The notes under the pieces: generated by a model
Databases searched by the model: none
What the model saw: the letters and a program-made list of their open reading frames with translations, nothing else
Told to the model about the DNA's origin: nothing
Program-made: the position numbers and the translations under genes
Shown here: piece by piece, positions 43,245 through 52,104 of the stretch
How positions within the stretch are numbered: position 1 is the stretch's first letter
How the letters are laid out: every line of letters begins with the position of its first letter
DNA from: JADJNW01 sp964517145
GTDB lineage: Bacteria > Bacteroidota > Bacteroidia > Chitinophagales > Saprospiraceae
Assembly: GCA_964517145.1 (NCBI GenBank)
Contig: CAZFBN010000009.1
Span: 1-64,000 of the forward strand
Length of the DNA: 64,000 bases
Reading direction: 5' to 3'

Positions 43245-44999
43245 ATGAGTAATTTCGTTGTATCCGCTAGAAAATATCGCCCGAATCGCTTTGAGGATGT
43301 GGTGGGGCAGGAGCACGTGTCGCGCACGCTGAAAAATGCGTTGCAGAGCGATCACCTGGCGCATGCGTTTTTGTTTTGCGGACCTCGTGGTGTGGGCAAA
43401 ACTACGTGTGCACGCATCCTGGCAAAGGTGTTGAATTGTCAGAATCTGAGTAAAGATTTTGAACCGTGTAATGAATGTTCGTCTTGTAAATCCTTCAATG
43501 AAAATGCCTCTTTTAATATCACCGAATTAGACGCCGCGTCAAATAACTCTGTCGAGCACATCCGTGCGCTCATTGAGCAGGTACGCTTTCAGCCACAGCA
43601 AGGTAAATATAAGGTTTTTATTATAGATGAAGTACACATGCTGTCGCAACAGGCGTTCAATGCTTTTTTGAAAACGCTGGAAGAACCGCCGTCTTATGCT
43701 ATTTTCATTCTGGCAACGACGGAGAAGCATAAAATTTTGCCAACGATTTTATCGCGTTGTCAGATTTATGATTTTCGCCGCATTCAGATACCGGACATGG
43801 TGGAACATTTGCAACATATTTGTAAAACAGAAAATATTGAAGCTGAGGAAGATGCGTTGCACATCATTGCTCAGAAAGCCGATGGGGCGCTGCGCGATGC
43901 CTTGTCTATTTTTGATCGGATTGTAGCATTTTCGGGCAATAAAATTTTGTATCAGGATGTTATTAGCAATTTAAATGTGCTGGATTACGATTATTATTTC
44001 CAGTTGATGGACGCGCTGTTGCTGGAAGACGTGTCGCGGGTGCTGCTGCTGTTTGACGATATTTTGCGAAAAGGCTTTGATTCTGAGATTTTTATAAATG
44101 GCTTTTCCGAGCATTTGCGCAATTTGCTGGTTTGCAAAGATGAACAAACGCTGTCGCTGTTGGAAGTGAGTGACAATCTACAGGAACGTTATCGAAATCA
44201 GGCACGCATCACGCCGAACGCTTTGATTTTGACGGCTTTAAATATGGCGAATGAATGCGATTTGGAGTATAAAAATGCTCGAAATAAACGCCTGCACGTC
44301 GAAATGGCGCTGGTGAAAATGACCTACATCAATCGAGCCGTGAAAGTGGCGCACCAACCGGCAGCGTTGGAGCAGGAAAAAAAAAATCCTGACGTAAACG
44401 AATTTAGAAGTCAGAAGTCGGAAGTCGGAAGTGAGCCGCCCGCCAATCAAGATTCAGAGCACCCGACTTCAATCGTAGCAGAGCCGGAACCGACGCAGCT
44501 ACCCACGCTTTTCTCCAGCAAAAATGGGGCGGAGAAGCACGCTTTGCCCAATCTGCGCGGGGGCTTGAACGCTTTGCTGGCAGAAGTGAAGCAGGAAAGC
44601 AATGGAGCCGGCACTGCAGCAGCAGCATTCAATTTAGAGGAATTGCAAAAAGCTTGGCAAGCATATATAGAGGCTGCCGAGATGGCGCCGACGGTCAAAA
44701 TGTTGTTTCAAAATGTGGAATTTACACTGCAAGATTTTCACGTAACTGCCACAGCATCAAGCGCTTTGGCGGAAAATGCCATCCGGGAGGAAGGTCGTTT
44801 GATTGAGCATTTACGCCGATATTTTAATTTGCAACAATTGACTTTTTCGATCAAAAAAACAGATAAAAAACCAGCCGCTGCGCCTCCAAAATTTCAAAAG
44901 CCGCTTACCGCCAAAGAAAAATATTTAAAAATGCGCGAGACAAATCCGGTGCTGCAGGATTTGCAAACGCGATTTGATTTAAGACCAGACGAAGATTGA
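43245..44999 (+). CDS. dnaX: DNA polymerase III subunits gamma and tau
   Basis: Clamp-loader ATPase of the replisome. 584 residues. Walker A FCGPRGVGKTTCARILA (about 44-60), four zinc cysteines (CQN...CNECSSC), Walker B FIIDEVHMLS (about 125-134), sensor LATTEKHKILPTILSRC. Domains I-III end near residue 365. A run of ten A residues (codons 378-381) follows; slippage either way gives a stop within a few codons and a product of about 382-383 residues, equivalent to gamma. The linker after it holds a CAGAAGTCGGAAGTC-type repeat. The tau C-terminus (about 455-584) is shorter than in E. coli. Confidence 0.96.
   Translation: MSNFVVSARKYRPNRFEDVVGQEHVSRTLKNALQSDHLAHAFLFCGPRGVGKTTCARILAKVLNCQNLSKDFEPCNECSSCKSFNENASFNITELDAASNNSVEHIRALIEQVRFQPQQGKYKVFIIDEVHMLSQQAFNAFLKTLEEPPSYAIFILATTEKHKILPTILSRCQIYDFRRIQIPDMVEHLQHICKTENIEAEEDALHIIAQKADGALRDALSIFDRIVAFSGNKILYQDVISNLNVLDYDYYFQLMDALLLEDVSRVLLLFDDILRKGFDSEIFINGFSEHLRNLLVCKDEQTLSLLEVSDNLQERYRNQARITPNALILTALNMANECDLEYKNARNKRLHVEMALVKMTYINRAVKVAHQPAALEQEKKNPDVNEFRSQKSEVGSEPPANQDSEHPTSIVAEPEPTQLPTLFSSKNGAEKHALPNLRGGLNALLAEVKQESNGAGTAAAAFNLEELQKAWQAYIEAAEMAPTVKMLFQNVEFTLQDFHVTATASSALAENAIREEGRLIEHLRRYFNLQQLTFSIKKTDKKPAAAPPKFQKPLTAKEKYLKMRETNPVLQDLQTRFDLRPDED
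44377..44386 (+). other. A10 slippery run in dnaX, candidate programmed slippage site
   Basis: Ten consecutive A residues read GAA AAA AAA AAT in frame. One extra A (or -1 frameshift) gives KKKS then TGA (44390-44392). One A fewer (or +1 shift) gives KKILT then TAA (44395-44397). Both alternative frames thus close at once, right after the AAA+ and collar domains. Transcriptional slippage on A9 is established for Thermus thermophilus dnaX. Confidence 0.65.
44406..44433. repeat. CAGAAGTCGGAAGTC-type repeat within the dnaX linker
   Basis: Four 7-base units (AGAAGTC, AGAAGTC, GGAAGTC, GGAAGTG) encode RSQKSEVGSE in frame. Same family as in the ctaA 3' end and the atpA-atpG gap. It sits 19 bases after the A10 run. 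Confidence 0.65.
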
Positions 45000-45055
45000 G
45001 TTTTGCTTCTTACCTGATAATCTCCTTTAATTATTACAAAAAGCATAAAATCCAT

Positions 45056-45089
45056 TTTGTCAATAATCGTTAAAAATTTAGTATCTTGC
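45056..45089 (+). promoter_or_regulatory. Probable promoter for the Crp/Fnr regulator gene
   Basis: TTTG (45056-45059) and, 22 bases on, TATCTTGC (45082-45089), one base off TAnnTTTG. The leader would be about 110 bases. A weak match. Confidence 0.4.
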
Positions 45090-45203
45090 AGTGTGAAATG
45101 AATCTTAAATCGTTGTCAATAAGACAATTGTAAATACAAATATTGAAAAAGTTACAACTATTCATTTCACTTCACGTTTCCTTTTGAATTAAATAAAACC
45201 GAT

Positions 45204-45914
45204 ATGAATAATCAAACACTTTGGTTTCTTGAAAATATAGATGTGACTGTATTGTTTTGCCCGCAAAAAAATGCGAAAGCGGGCGGTATGGAGCGGCACA
45301 TTCACAAGATGTATAAAAAAGGAGAATACATTTATTTGCCAGAAGAGCTTTCTGACCGAATTTTCTTCTTAACAGAAGGGCAAGTCAAAATTGGTTCTTA
45401 CGGCGACTCTGGTAAAGAAATTACCAAAGCGATTTTAGGAAAAGGCGAAGTGTTTGGCGAATTGTCATTAATTGGCGAACAAAAACGTCGTGATTTTGCT
45501 TATGTAATGGAAGATGCCGTGGTGTGTGCGATCACGGTAGAAGAGATGAAATCGCTGATGCGCGATCGCAGCGAACTGGTGGTTTTTTTAATGAAAACGA
45601 TGGGATCGCGCATGTTGGATCTTGAAAATCGCTTGGAATCATTGGTTTTTAAGGATTCTCGCACACGCATTATTGAATATTTGTATGAATTAGCGAGCAA
45701 AAAAGGCCAGCGCGTGGGCTACGAAATTTTAGTACGGAAATTTCTAACCCATCAGGAAATTGCCAACATCACGGCTACTTCCCGCCAAACGGTGAATACT
45801 GTACTAAATGATTTACGTAATAAAAATATCATAACATTTAACAGACGTCGATTGCTGGTGCGCAACATGAGTCTGCTTGAAAAAGAAATGCAAACACCAG
45901 CGCCTGTGGAATGA
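45204..45914 (+). CDS. Crp/Fnr-family transcriptional regulator
   Basis: 236 residues. N-terminal cyclic-nucleotide-binding beta-barrel (about 30-145; GEYIYLPEELSDRIFFLTEGQVKIG, GKGEVFGELSLIGE), a long dimerisation helix, and a C-terminal winged helix with recognition helix THQEIANITATSRQTVNTVLNDL (about 180-202). The barrel motif GELSLIGEQKRRDFAY departs from the cAMP-binding RTA(T/S) signature, so cAMP is not assured. No Fnr-type Cys cluster is visible. Target and effector unknown. Single gene between dnaX and the helicase. Confidence 0.92.
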   Translation: MNNQTLWFLENIDVTVLFCPQKNAKAGGMERHIHKMYKKGEYIYLPEELSDRIFFLTEGQVKIGSYGDSGKEITKAILGKGEVFGELSLIGEQKRRDFAYVMEDAVVCAITVEEMKSLMRDRSELVVFLMKTMGSRMLDLENRLESLVFKDSRTRIIEYLYELASKKGQRVGYEILVRKFLTHQEIANITATSRQTVNTVLNDLRNKNIITFNRRRLLVRNMSLLEKEMQTPAPVE

Positions 45915-45941
45915 TTTTTGGCTAGGAATGTTTAATTTTGA

Positions 45942-48900
45942 ATGTTGAGGCGAACATTTAGTATTAAACATTCAACCTTGCAAATTTTACAACAATACAA
46001 CGAATCCTTTTTACAGGAAATCGAGCGGCTCAATGCGGAGCAGCGCGAAGCAGTCGATCACATCGAGGGTCCGGTACTCGTCATAGCGGGTCCGGGTACT
46101 GGCAAAACGCATATCCTGGCAGCACGCATCGGGCGAATTTTATTGGAAACTGATACCCAGCCACAAAATATTCTTTGCCTCACATTTACGGACTCTGGCG
46201 TGCGTGCCATGCGGCAGCGCTTGCTGCAACTTATTGGTCCTGAGGCACATCGAGTGCATATTTTTACTTTTCATTCTTTTTGCAACAGCATTATTCAGGA
46301 TAATCTGGAATTATTTGGACGGCATGAACTGGAGCCGGTGAGCGATTTGGAGCGTATCGAAATGATTCGCCAAATAATTGATGGTTTGGATGTGTCGCAT
46401 CCGCTCAAGCGCGGTCAGTCGGATTCGTATTTTTATGAAAGCCATTTGTACGATCTCTTTCAAAGAATGAAAACAGAAGATTGGACGCCGGAATATGTTC
46501 ATAATCAAGTTGATTTATATATAAAAGATTTACCCAATCGAAAGGAGTTTGTTTATCAAGTTACACGTGGAACATTCAAAAAAGGGGAGTTAAAAAAAGC
46601 AAAGTTAGAAGAAACCCTGGAGCGCATGGAGCGTCTGAAAGCGGCTGTCGCTTTGTATCCAAAGTTTCAGCAAGCTATGGAGGCTGCGCGCAGGTATGAT
46701 TATAACGATATGATTTTGTGGGTGTTACGTGCATTTGAGCAAAATGAGGCTTTACTCAGAAATTATCAAGAACGCTATTTATACTTTTTGGTGGATGAGT
46801 ATCAGGATACCAATGGTGCACAGAATAATATTTTGAGAAAATTGGTGGAATACTGGGAGAATCCTAACCTATTTATCGTCGGTGATGATGACCAATCCAT
46901 TTATGAATTTCAAGGCGCACGTTTAAAAAATCTGACTGATTTTTATGAAGCATATAAAGATGAAGTAAAATTAATTTTATTAAAACAGAATTATCGCTCG
47001 TCTCAATTGATTTTGGATGCTTCTAAAACCTTGATTTACAACAATCAAATACGAATTGTAAATCGATTAAGCGGTGCTGTAAAATTTGAAAAAATATTAC
47101 ATGCTCAACATCAAGATTTTGCTACCATTGAAATATTGCCCAAAATTATTATCTATCCCAACCGTTTGCAGGAAGACGCCGCCATCGTGCACCAGATTGA
47201 GCAGTGGCAAGCGGAGGGCTTTCCGTTGGAAGAAATTGCGGTGATTTATGCTCGGCACCGACAGGCGCAAAATTTAATTTCGTTATTGGAGAAAAAAGGC
47301 ATTCCGTACAATACCAAACGCAAAGTAAATATTCTGGACTTGCCTTTAATTCGGAATATACGGGAGATTTTAGAGTACCTGCAAGATGAATTGGTGCATC
47401 CGCATAGTGGCGAGCATTGGTTGTTTCGGATTTTACATTTTAATTTTTTGAACCTGCGTCCGGCGGATATCGCGCGTTTGAACGTTTATATTGCTCAATT
47501 TCCATCAGAAAATCGCCCGCGTTGGCGTGAGGTGCTGCGCGACGAAATTTTATTGGCAAAATTAAATTTGGATCATCCAGCAGCCTTTACAACATGGGCA
47601 AATCTGAGTGATGAATTGTTGACGGATCTCACCGGCGCGAGCCTGCCCGCTTTGCTCGAAAAAATGATTAATCGCAGCGGTTTATTACAATATATTATTA
47701 CGCATCGGGATAAAAACTGGTTATTACAAGTTATAAAAACATTTTTTGATTTTGTGCAGGCTGAAACCGAGCGCAATCCACGCCTCTCCCTGCGCCAACT
47801 GCTGGACATGCTGCGCAGCATGGACGCCAATCGCTTGTCGATTCCGTTGAATAAAATGACGATAGCTGAAAAAGGCGTGCATCTTGTCACGGCGCACAGC
47901 GCCAAAGGGCTTGAGTTTCAACGCGTTTTCCTGCTCGATTGTGTCAAGGATGGCTGGGAACCGGCGGCGCGCGGCAGCAGCTATCGCTTTCCGATGCCCG
48001 ATACACTGACTTTTTCTGGCGAGGAAGATGCTATGGAAGCGCGGCGACGCTTGTTTTACGTGGCTTTGACAAGAGCAAAGGAGTGTTTGCACTTGTCTTA
48101 CAGCATGCGGGATAACAATGGCAAAGACTTACAACGTGCTGTTTTTGTGGATGAAATGTTGGAAAACGAGGATTTACAGGTGGAAACAGGCGAAATGCCG
48201 GAAACGATTTTGCTGGAATATCAATTGTTGCAATTGACCGAAAAGCCGCGTCCCGCTTTGCCTCCACAAGATTGGGCGACGGTGGATCAGTTGTTGGAAA
48301 ATTTCAAACTCAGCATTTCTTCCTTGAATCAATACCTGTTGTGTCCGCTCGGATTTTATTATGAAAATGTTTTACAAGCTCCGATAACAGAAAGTGAATC
48401 AGCAAGTTATGGGATGGCAATTCACAACGCACTGCGGCGATTATTTGAAAAAATGTTGGCAGTGCCGGATCGGCGTTTTTTAGAAGCGTCGGCTTTGGTG
48501 CAATTTTTTGAAGAGGAAATGCAGCGCAGACGAGGCAATTTTTCGCGGCATGAGTATGAACGGCGCTTGGAAATGGGGCGGCGGCATTTGTATTTGTTTT
48601 ATAATCAGCACGTTAGCACCTGGTATAAAAAAGTACGCATTGAGTGGAATGTGCGCAATGTGCAGGTGGAGGGCGTGCCGATCACGGGAACGATTGATAA
48701 ACTGGAGTTGCAGGATGATTTAAAAACAGTCGTGGTCGATTATAAAACGGGAGAAGTAGAACCGGCAAAACTGCGTGCGCCCAATGAATCCAACCCTTTT
48801 GGAGGCAGCTATTGGAGGCAGTTGGTGTTTTACAAAGTGTTATACGAAAGTTTTGACAGAAGTGCGCGGCGGGTGACTTCGGGCGTTATTAGTTGGGTGG

Positions 48901-49121
48901 ATCCGAATGGCAAAGGCAAATTCACGGAATCTAAAATCGAGCTACAGCCGCAGGATGCAGCATGGATGCGACAATTGATTAAAGAAACATATATAAAAAT
49001 TCAAAACCATGACTTTTATGAAGGCTGTGGCAAGTCGGATTGCAAATGGTGTAATTTTGTGCGACAAAATGTAGCGCCGGATAGCTTTGCGGCAGCGGAA
49101 GTGGAGGAATTGGATGATTAA
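45942..49121 (+). CDS. UvrD/AddA-like DNA helicase with C-terminal PD-(D/E)XK nuclease and Fe-S cysteines
   Basis: 1059 residues. Superfamily 1A helicase motifs: Walker A IAGPGTGKTHILAARIG (about 48-64), DEYQDTNGAQNN (about 285), VGDDDQSIYEFQGA, LKQNYRSS, VTAHSAKGLEFQRVFLLD (about 648), RRRLFYVALTRAKECLHLS. The C-terminal part is a RecB-type nuclease domain with GTIDKLEL and VVVDYKTGE (about 933). Four cysteines, one in LLCPLGFYYEN (about 801) and three in CGKSDCKWC (about 1029-1037), match the AddB-type 4Fe-4S staple. A role in double-strand-break processing is inferred. A parS-like site lies inside at 46559. Confidence 0.92.
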   Translation: MLRRTFSIKHSTLQILQQYNESFLQEIERLNAEQREAVDHIEGPVLVIAGPGTGKTHILAARIGRILLETDTQPQNILCLTFTDSGVRAMRQRLLQLIGPEAHRVHIFTFHSFCNSIIQDNLELFGRHELEPVSDLERIEMIRQIIDGLDVSHPLKRGQSDSYFYESHLYDLFQRMKTEDWTPEYVHNQVDLYIKDLPNRKEFVYQVTRGTFKKGELKKAKLEETLERMERLKAAVALYPKFQQAMEAARRYDYNDMILWVLRAFEQNEALLRNYQERYLYFLVDEYQDTNGAQNNILRKLVEYWENPNLFIVGDDDQSIYEFQGARLKNLTDFYEAYKDEVKLILLKQNYRSSQLILDASKTLIYNNQIRIVNRLSGAVKFEKILHAQHQDFATIEILPKIIIYPNRLQEDAAIVHQIEQWQAEGFPLEEIAVIYARHRQAQNLISLLEKKGIPYNTKRKVNILDLPLIRNIREILEYLQDELVHPHSGEHWLFRILHFNFLNLRPADIARLNVYIAQFPSENRPRWREVLRDEILLAKLNLDHPAAFTTWANLSDELLTDLTGASLPALLEKMINRSGLLQYIITHRDKNWLLQVIKTFFDFVQAETERNPRLSLRQLLDMLRSMDANRLSIPLNKMTIAEKGVHLVTAHSAKGLEFQRVFLLDCVKDGWEPAARGSSYRFPMPDTLTFSGEEDAMEARRRLFYVALTRAKECLHLSYSMRDNNGKDLQRAVFVDEMLENEDLQVETGEMPETILLEYQLLQLTEKPRPALPPQDWATVDQLLENFKLSISSLNQYLLCPLGFYYENVLQAPITESESASYGMAIHNALRRLFEKMLAVPDRRFLEASALVQFFEEEMQRRRGNFSRHEYERRLEMGRRHLYLFYNQHVSTWYKKVRIEWNVRNVQVEGVPITGTIDKLELQDDLKTVVVDYKTGEVEPAKLRAPNESNPFGGSYWRQLVFYKVLYESFDRSARRVTSGVISWVDPNGKGKFTESKIELQPQDAAWMRQLIKETYIKIQNHDFYEGCGKSDCKWCNFVRQNVAPDSFAAAEVEELDD
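46559..46574. other. parS-like site inside the helicase gene (one mismatch)
   Basis: AGTTACACGTGGAACA matches TGTTNCACGTGNAACA at all defined bases except the first. It lies 15 kb to the right of the candidate origin, whereas the other two copies lie 31 kb to the left. Less certain than the perfect copy because the half-sites are not identical. Confidence 0.45.
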
Positions 49122-49125
49122 TCTT

Positions 49126-49182
49126 GCCCCTAAATCCCCACCTCGCCTGCGCTAAAGCTTCAGCGAACGCAGGAAGGGGGAC
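49126..49182. repeat. Hairpin element with CCCCTAAATCCCC core after the helicase gene
   Basis: After the helicase stop, CCCCTAAATCCCC is followed by CCTGCG...CGCAGG (6-base arms, with an inner GCT/AGC pair) and then GGAAGGGGGACTTTTG. The core recurs inverted at 20827-20838. It may terminate the helicase transcript, as a T-rich ACTTTTG follows. Confidence 0.5.
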
Positions 49183-49231
49183 TTTTGATTGTAAAAAAAT
49201 TAATGTAAATTTGTAAATAAAGTCCAAGATA

Positions 49232-49843
49232 ATGACCGCTATTTCACAAAAACGATATACGTTAGAAGAATACGCTGAATTTGAGTATAATTCCGAGCGG
49301 CGGCATTATTTTTATAATGGAATCATAGCACCGATGGGCTACACCTCAGAAATTCATGGCAAGATCATTGCTAATTTGATGCAGCAGTTAATGAATGCTA
49401 TTGAAGATTTAGATTATGATGCTTATGCTGAGTCACGCTTAATTTATGTTCCGGCTTGTAATTTGAATTATTATCCTGATTTGGTATTTATCAAAGGACA
49501 AGAGCAATTTCACCAGCTCAAGCCAAAGATGAAAGCAACGCTGAATCCATATGCTTTGATAGAAGTGATTTCGGCGAGTACAGAAAATAAAGATCGTTTT
49601 GACAAATGGCAGTGCTACCGCGAGATTCCATCGTTGCAGCAATATTTTATGCTTTCACAGACAAATACTTACATCGATATTTATAATCGAATCGGCAATT
49701 CTGATAAATGGGAAAATTCTTATGTCAATAAAATGGAACAGACGATTCGCATTGCGGAGTTTGATATTTCGGTAGCAAAAATTTATAAAAAAATAACCTT
49801 CCCAGAAAAGCCGGAGCCACAAGGAGACGAAGTAATTGCTTAA
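49232..49843 (+). CDS. Uma2-family (DUF820) endonuclease-like protein
   Basis: 203 residues. PD-(D/E)XK-like fold of Uma2 proteins: RYTLEEYAEFEYNSERRHYFYNGIIAPM (about 8-35), ESRLIYVPACNLNYYPDLVFIKG (about 67-89, PD motif) and NPYALIEVISASTENKDRFDKWQCYREIPSLQQYFMLSQ (about 106-144, ExxxxxT...K pattern). Uma2 genes are numerous in cyanobacteria and some Bacteroidota; their role is unclear. It is 17 bases upstream of a paralogue with nearly identical 5' sequence, pointing to tandem duplication. Confidence 0.9.
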   Translation: MTAISQKRYTLEEYAEFEYNSERRHYFYNGIIAPMGYTSEIHGKIIANLMQQLMNAIEDLDYDAYAESRLIYVPACNLNYYPDLVFIKGQEQFHQLKPKMKATLNPYALIEVISASTENKDRFDKWQCYREIPSLQQYFMLSQTNTYIDIYNRIGNSDKWENSYVNKMEQTIRIAEFDISVAKIYKKITFPEKPEPQGDEVIA

Positions 49844-49860
49844 AAATAAACAAGTTATAA

Positions 49861-50475
49861 ATGACCGCCATTTCGCAAAAACGCTACACTTTAGAAGAAT
49901 ACCTGGAGTTGGAATACCAATCCGAGCGGCGGCATTATTTTTATAAAGGAATCATAGCTCCTATGTCGTACGCTTCTGAAAATCATGAATTAATTGTTGC
50001 AAATTTAGTAAGAGAAATAGGTATGTCCGTAAAACATACGATTTTTCGCGTTTACCCTAGCAATCGAATGTTGTATGTGCCTGATTGTCAATTGAATTAT
50101 TATCCTGATGTCATGGTATTGAAAGGCGAGCCGCAATTTCAACAATATAAAAAAAACATGCAGGCAACGCTGAATCCTTATGCTATTTTTGAAGTTCTAT
50201 CCGATTCTACGGAAGAAAAAGATCGTTTTAATAAGTGGCATTGCTACCAAACTATTCCTACGCTGCGGCAGTATTTTATTATTTCTCAAACGGAAGCAGC
50301 CATTGACATTTATAACCGAATCAGTGATACGGACACCTGGGAATACCGTGCGGTTACCGATTTAAATGAAACGATTAAAGTGGGCGAATTTGACGTTGCA
50401 TTGAATGACATCTATTTACTCGTGCAGTTTCCTGAGAAAAGCATTTCCGATGAGGCAGTTACCTTAGAAGATTAA
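49861..50475 (+). CDS. Uma2-family (DUF820) endonuclease-like protein, tandem paralogue
   Basis: 204 residues, same domain order as its neighbour: RYTLEEYLELEYQSERRHYFYKGIIAPM, then LYVPDCQLNYYPDVMVLKG (about 70-88) and NPYAIFEVLSDSTEEKDRFNKWHCYQTIPTLRQYFIISQ (about 106-144). The two proteins are most alike at the N-terminus and in the catalytic segments and diverge between them. Co-transcription with the first copy is likely. A third member begins at 63784. Confidence 0.9.
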   Translation: MTAISQKRYTLEEYLELEYQSERRHYFYKGIIAPMSYASENHELIVANLVREIGMSVKHTIFRVYPSNRMLYVPDCQLNYYPDVMVLKGEPQFQQYKKNMQATLNPYAIFEVLSDSTEEKDRFNKWHCYQTIPTLRQYFIISQTEAAIDIYNRISDTDTWEYRAVTDLNETIKVGEFDVALNDIYLLVQFPEKSISDEAVTLED

Positions 50476-50672
50476 AAAGATACATCTTTTCAATTGGATT
50501 TTTTTTACCTTTCCAATCAAAATTTGGTATCATTCTTACCCTGGCAAACATTTTTCTTTTTTTTCTTCTAAAAAAGCAATTTGCTGTTAATTTATTTGGA
50601 AAACTAACTATATAACTTCTTGTTTTTCAATCTTTCCTACATCATTCATTTGTAAAAAAAGAGGAGCTCCGC

Positions 50673-50703
50673 TTTGTTAATCAAAATTCGCTCCTTACTT
50701 TTG
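50673..50703 (+). promoter_or_regulatory. Bacteroidota promoter for the ATP synthase operon
   Basis: TTTG (50673-50676), exactly 19 bases, TACTTTTG (50696-50703). This is a textbook -33/-7 arrangement for Bacteroidota and lies 29 bases before the atpB ATG at 50733. Confidence 0.75.
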
Positions 50704-50732
50704 CACCGGTTTTGAAAAAAGGTAATCGTAGA

Positions 50733-52004
50733 ATGAATCGGATGCGCAAATTCCTCTCAACCATATCTTTCGTCCTTATCCTTGTTGCTATTGGCTTTGC
50801 ACAAGAACATCAAACGGAGGGCGAACACCACAGCATCACGCAAGATGCTCATCATGTGGAAAATGCTTGCGAATGTGGGCAGCACCATTCTGAAGAATTT
50901 GAACCTGCCATCACGGCGTTTCATCATATTGGCGACGCCAATGTGTTTCACCTTTACGGTGATATTTACCTGCCGTTGCCGGTCATCCTGTATGCGCCTA
51001 CGCAAGGCTGGTCTTTTTTTATGGCAAATAAATTTGACCTGGGCGAGCACGGCACAGGTCATAAAGCAGTGGATGGATACGTGTTGTATGATGGCTTGGT
51101 GATGCGCGTAAAGGATGAGAAGTTCCCAAAAGAAACGGTGGACATTGATTGTATCAATACCACGCATGAAGTAGTGGAAGACAAAGAAAGAGATACGTAC
51201 GTTGTGGTGTACAAAGGCGAATGCTACGCATTGGACAAAAAGACGACGTTTGACGGCGGCATGTTGGGCGGCGGTGTGACTTCGTTTTACGACTTTTCGA
51301 TTACGAAGAATGTGTTCACCATGATTTTGGTGTTCATTTTGTTATTTTGGATGTTCACAAGTGTAGCAAAAGCTTACCGCAAACGCCAAGGGCAAGCGCC
51401 GAAAGGCTTACAATCTTTCATCGAGCCAATTTTTACCTTCATTCGCGACGAAGTAGCTGTTCCGTTTTTGGGACACAAATATGAGAAATACCTGCCCTAC
51501 CTGATGTCCATTTTCTTCTTCATCCTTGGATTGAATTTGATCGGACAAATCCCAATTTTTCCAGGTAGTGGCAACGTGACCGGCAACATCGCAGTGACTG
51601 CAGTGCTGGCTATTTTTACTTTTTTGGTAACGAATCTCAGCGGCAACAAGCACTACTGGGAGCACACCTTGTGGATGCCTGGTATTCCTGCTTTTGTAAA
51701 AATTATATTGACCCCGGTAGAAATTATGAGTTTATTCATCAAGCCACTCACGTTGATGTTGCGTCTTTTTGCCAACATCACCGCGGGTCACATCGTATTG
51801 GTGATTTTTGTAGGCTTGATTTTCATCTTTGGCGAATCAGGAAAAAGTCTGAGTGGAGGTATCATCGGTACGGTGATGGCAATTCCTCTGTCTTTGTTTA
51901 CAATGGCTATTGAATTGTTGGTGGCATTTGTGCAGGCGTTTGTATTTTGCATTTTGACGGCGTCTTACATCAGCGTAGCGATTGAAGAGCCACACCACCA
52001 TTGA
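50733..52004 (+). CDS. atpB: F0F1 ATP synthase subunit a
   Basis: Membrane subunit forming the proton half-channels of F0. About 423 residues from the ATG at 50733; a TTG at 50712 would start only 9 bases after the -7 element. A signal-like segment (to GFAQ) and an unusually long, His- and Glu-rich N-terminal region (about 25-190) precede the usual domain, as in other Bacteroidota. The essential Arg lies in LTLMLRLFANITAGH (about 330-344), followed by the final helices with AIELLVAFVQAFVFCIL. Confidence 0.95.
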   Translation: MNRMRKFLSTISFVLILVAIGFAQEHQTEGEHHSITQDAHHVENACECGQHHSEEFEPAITAFHHIGDANVFHLYGDIYLPLPVILYAPTQGWSFFMANKFDLGEHGTGHKAVDGYVLYDGLVMRVKDEKFPKETVDIDCINTTHEVVEDKERDTYVVVYKGECYALDKKTTFDGGMLGGGVTSFYDFSITKNVFTMILVFILLFWMFTSVAKAYRKRQGQAPKGLQSFIEPIFTFIRDEVAVPFLGHKYEKYLPYLMSIFFFILGLNLIGQIPIFPGSGNVTGNIAVTAVLAIFTFLVTNLSGNKHYWEHTLWMPGIPAFVKIILTPVEIMSLFIKPLTLMLRLFANITAGHIVLVIFVGLIFIFGESGKSLSGGIIGTVMAIPLSLFTMAIELLVAFVQAFVFCILTASYISVAIEEPHHH

Positions 52005-52104
52005 TTATTTTTTATTAATCATTTTTTATTTGACGTTTCATTTGAACTTTAAATAAGTCAACGTCAAATTAAAAATAAACGATAAATCAATAAATTTCAA
52101 TAAA

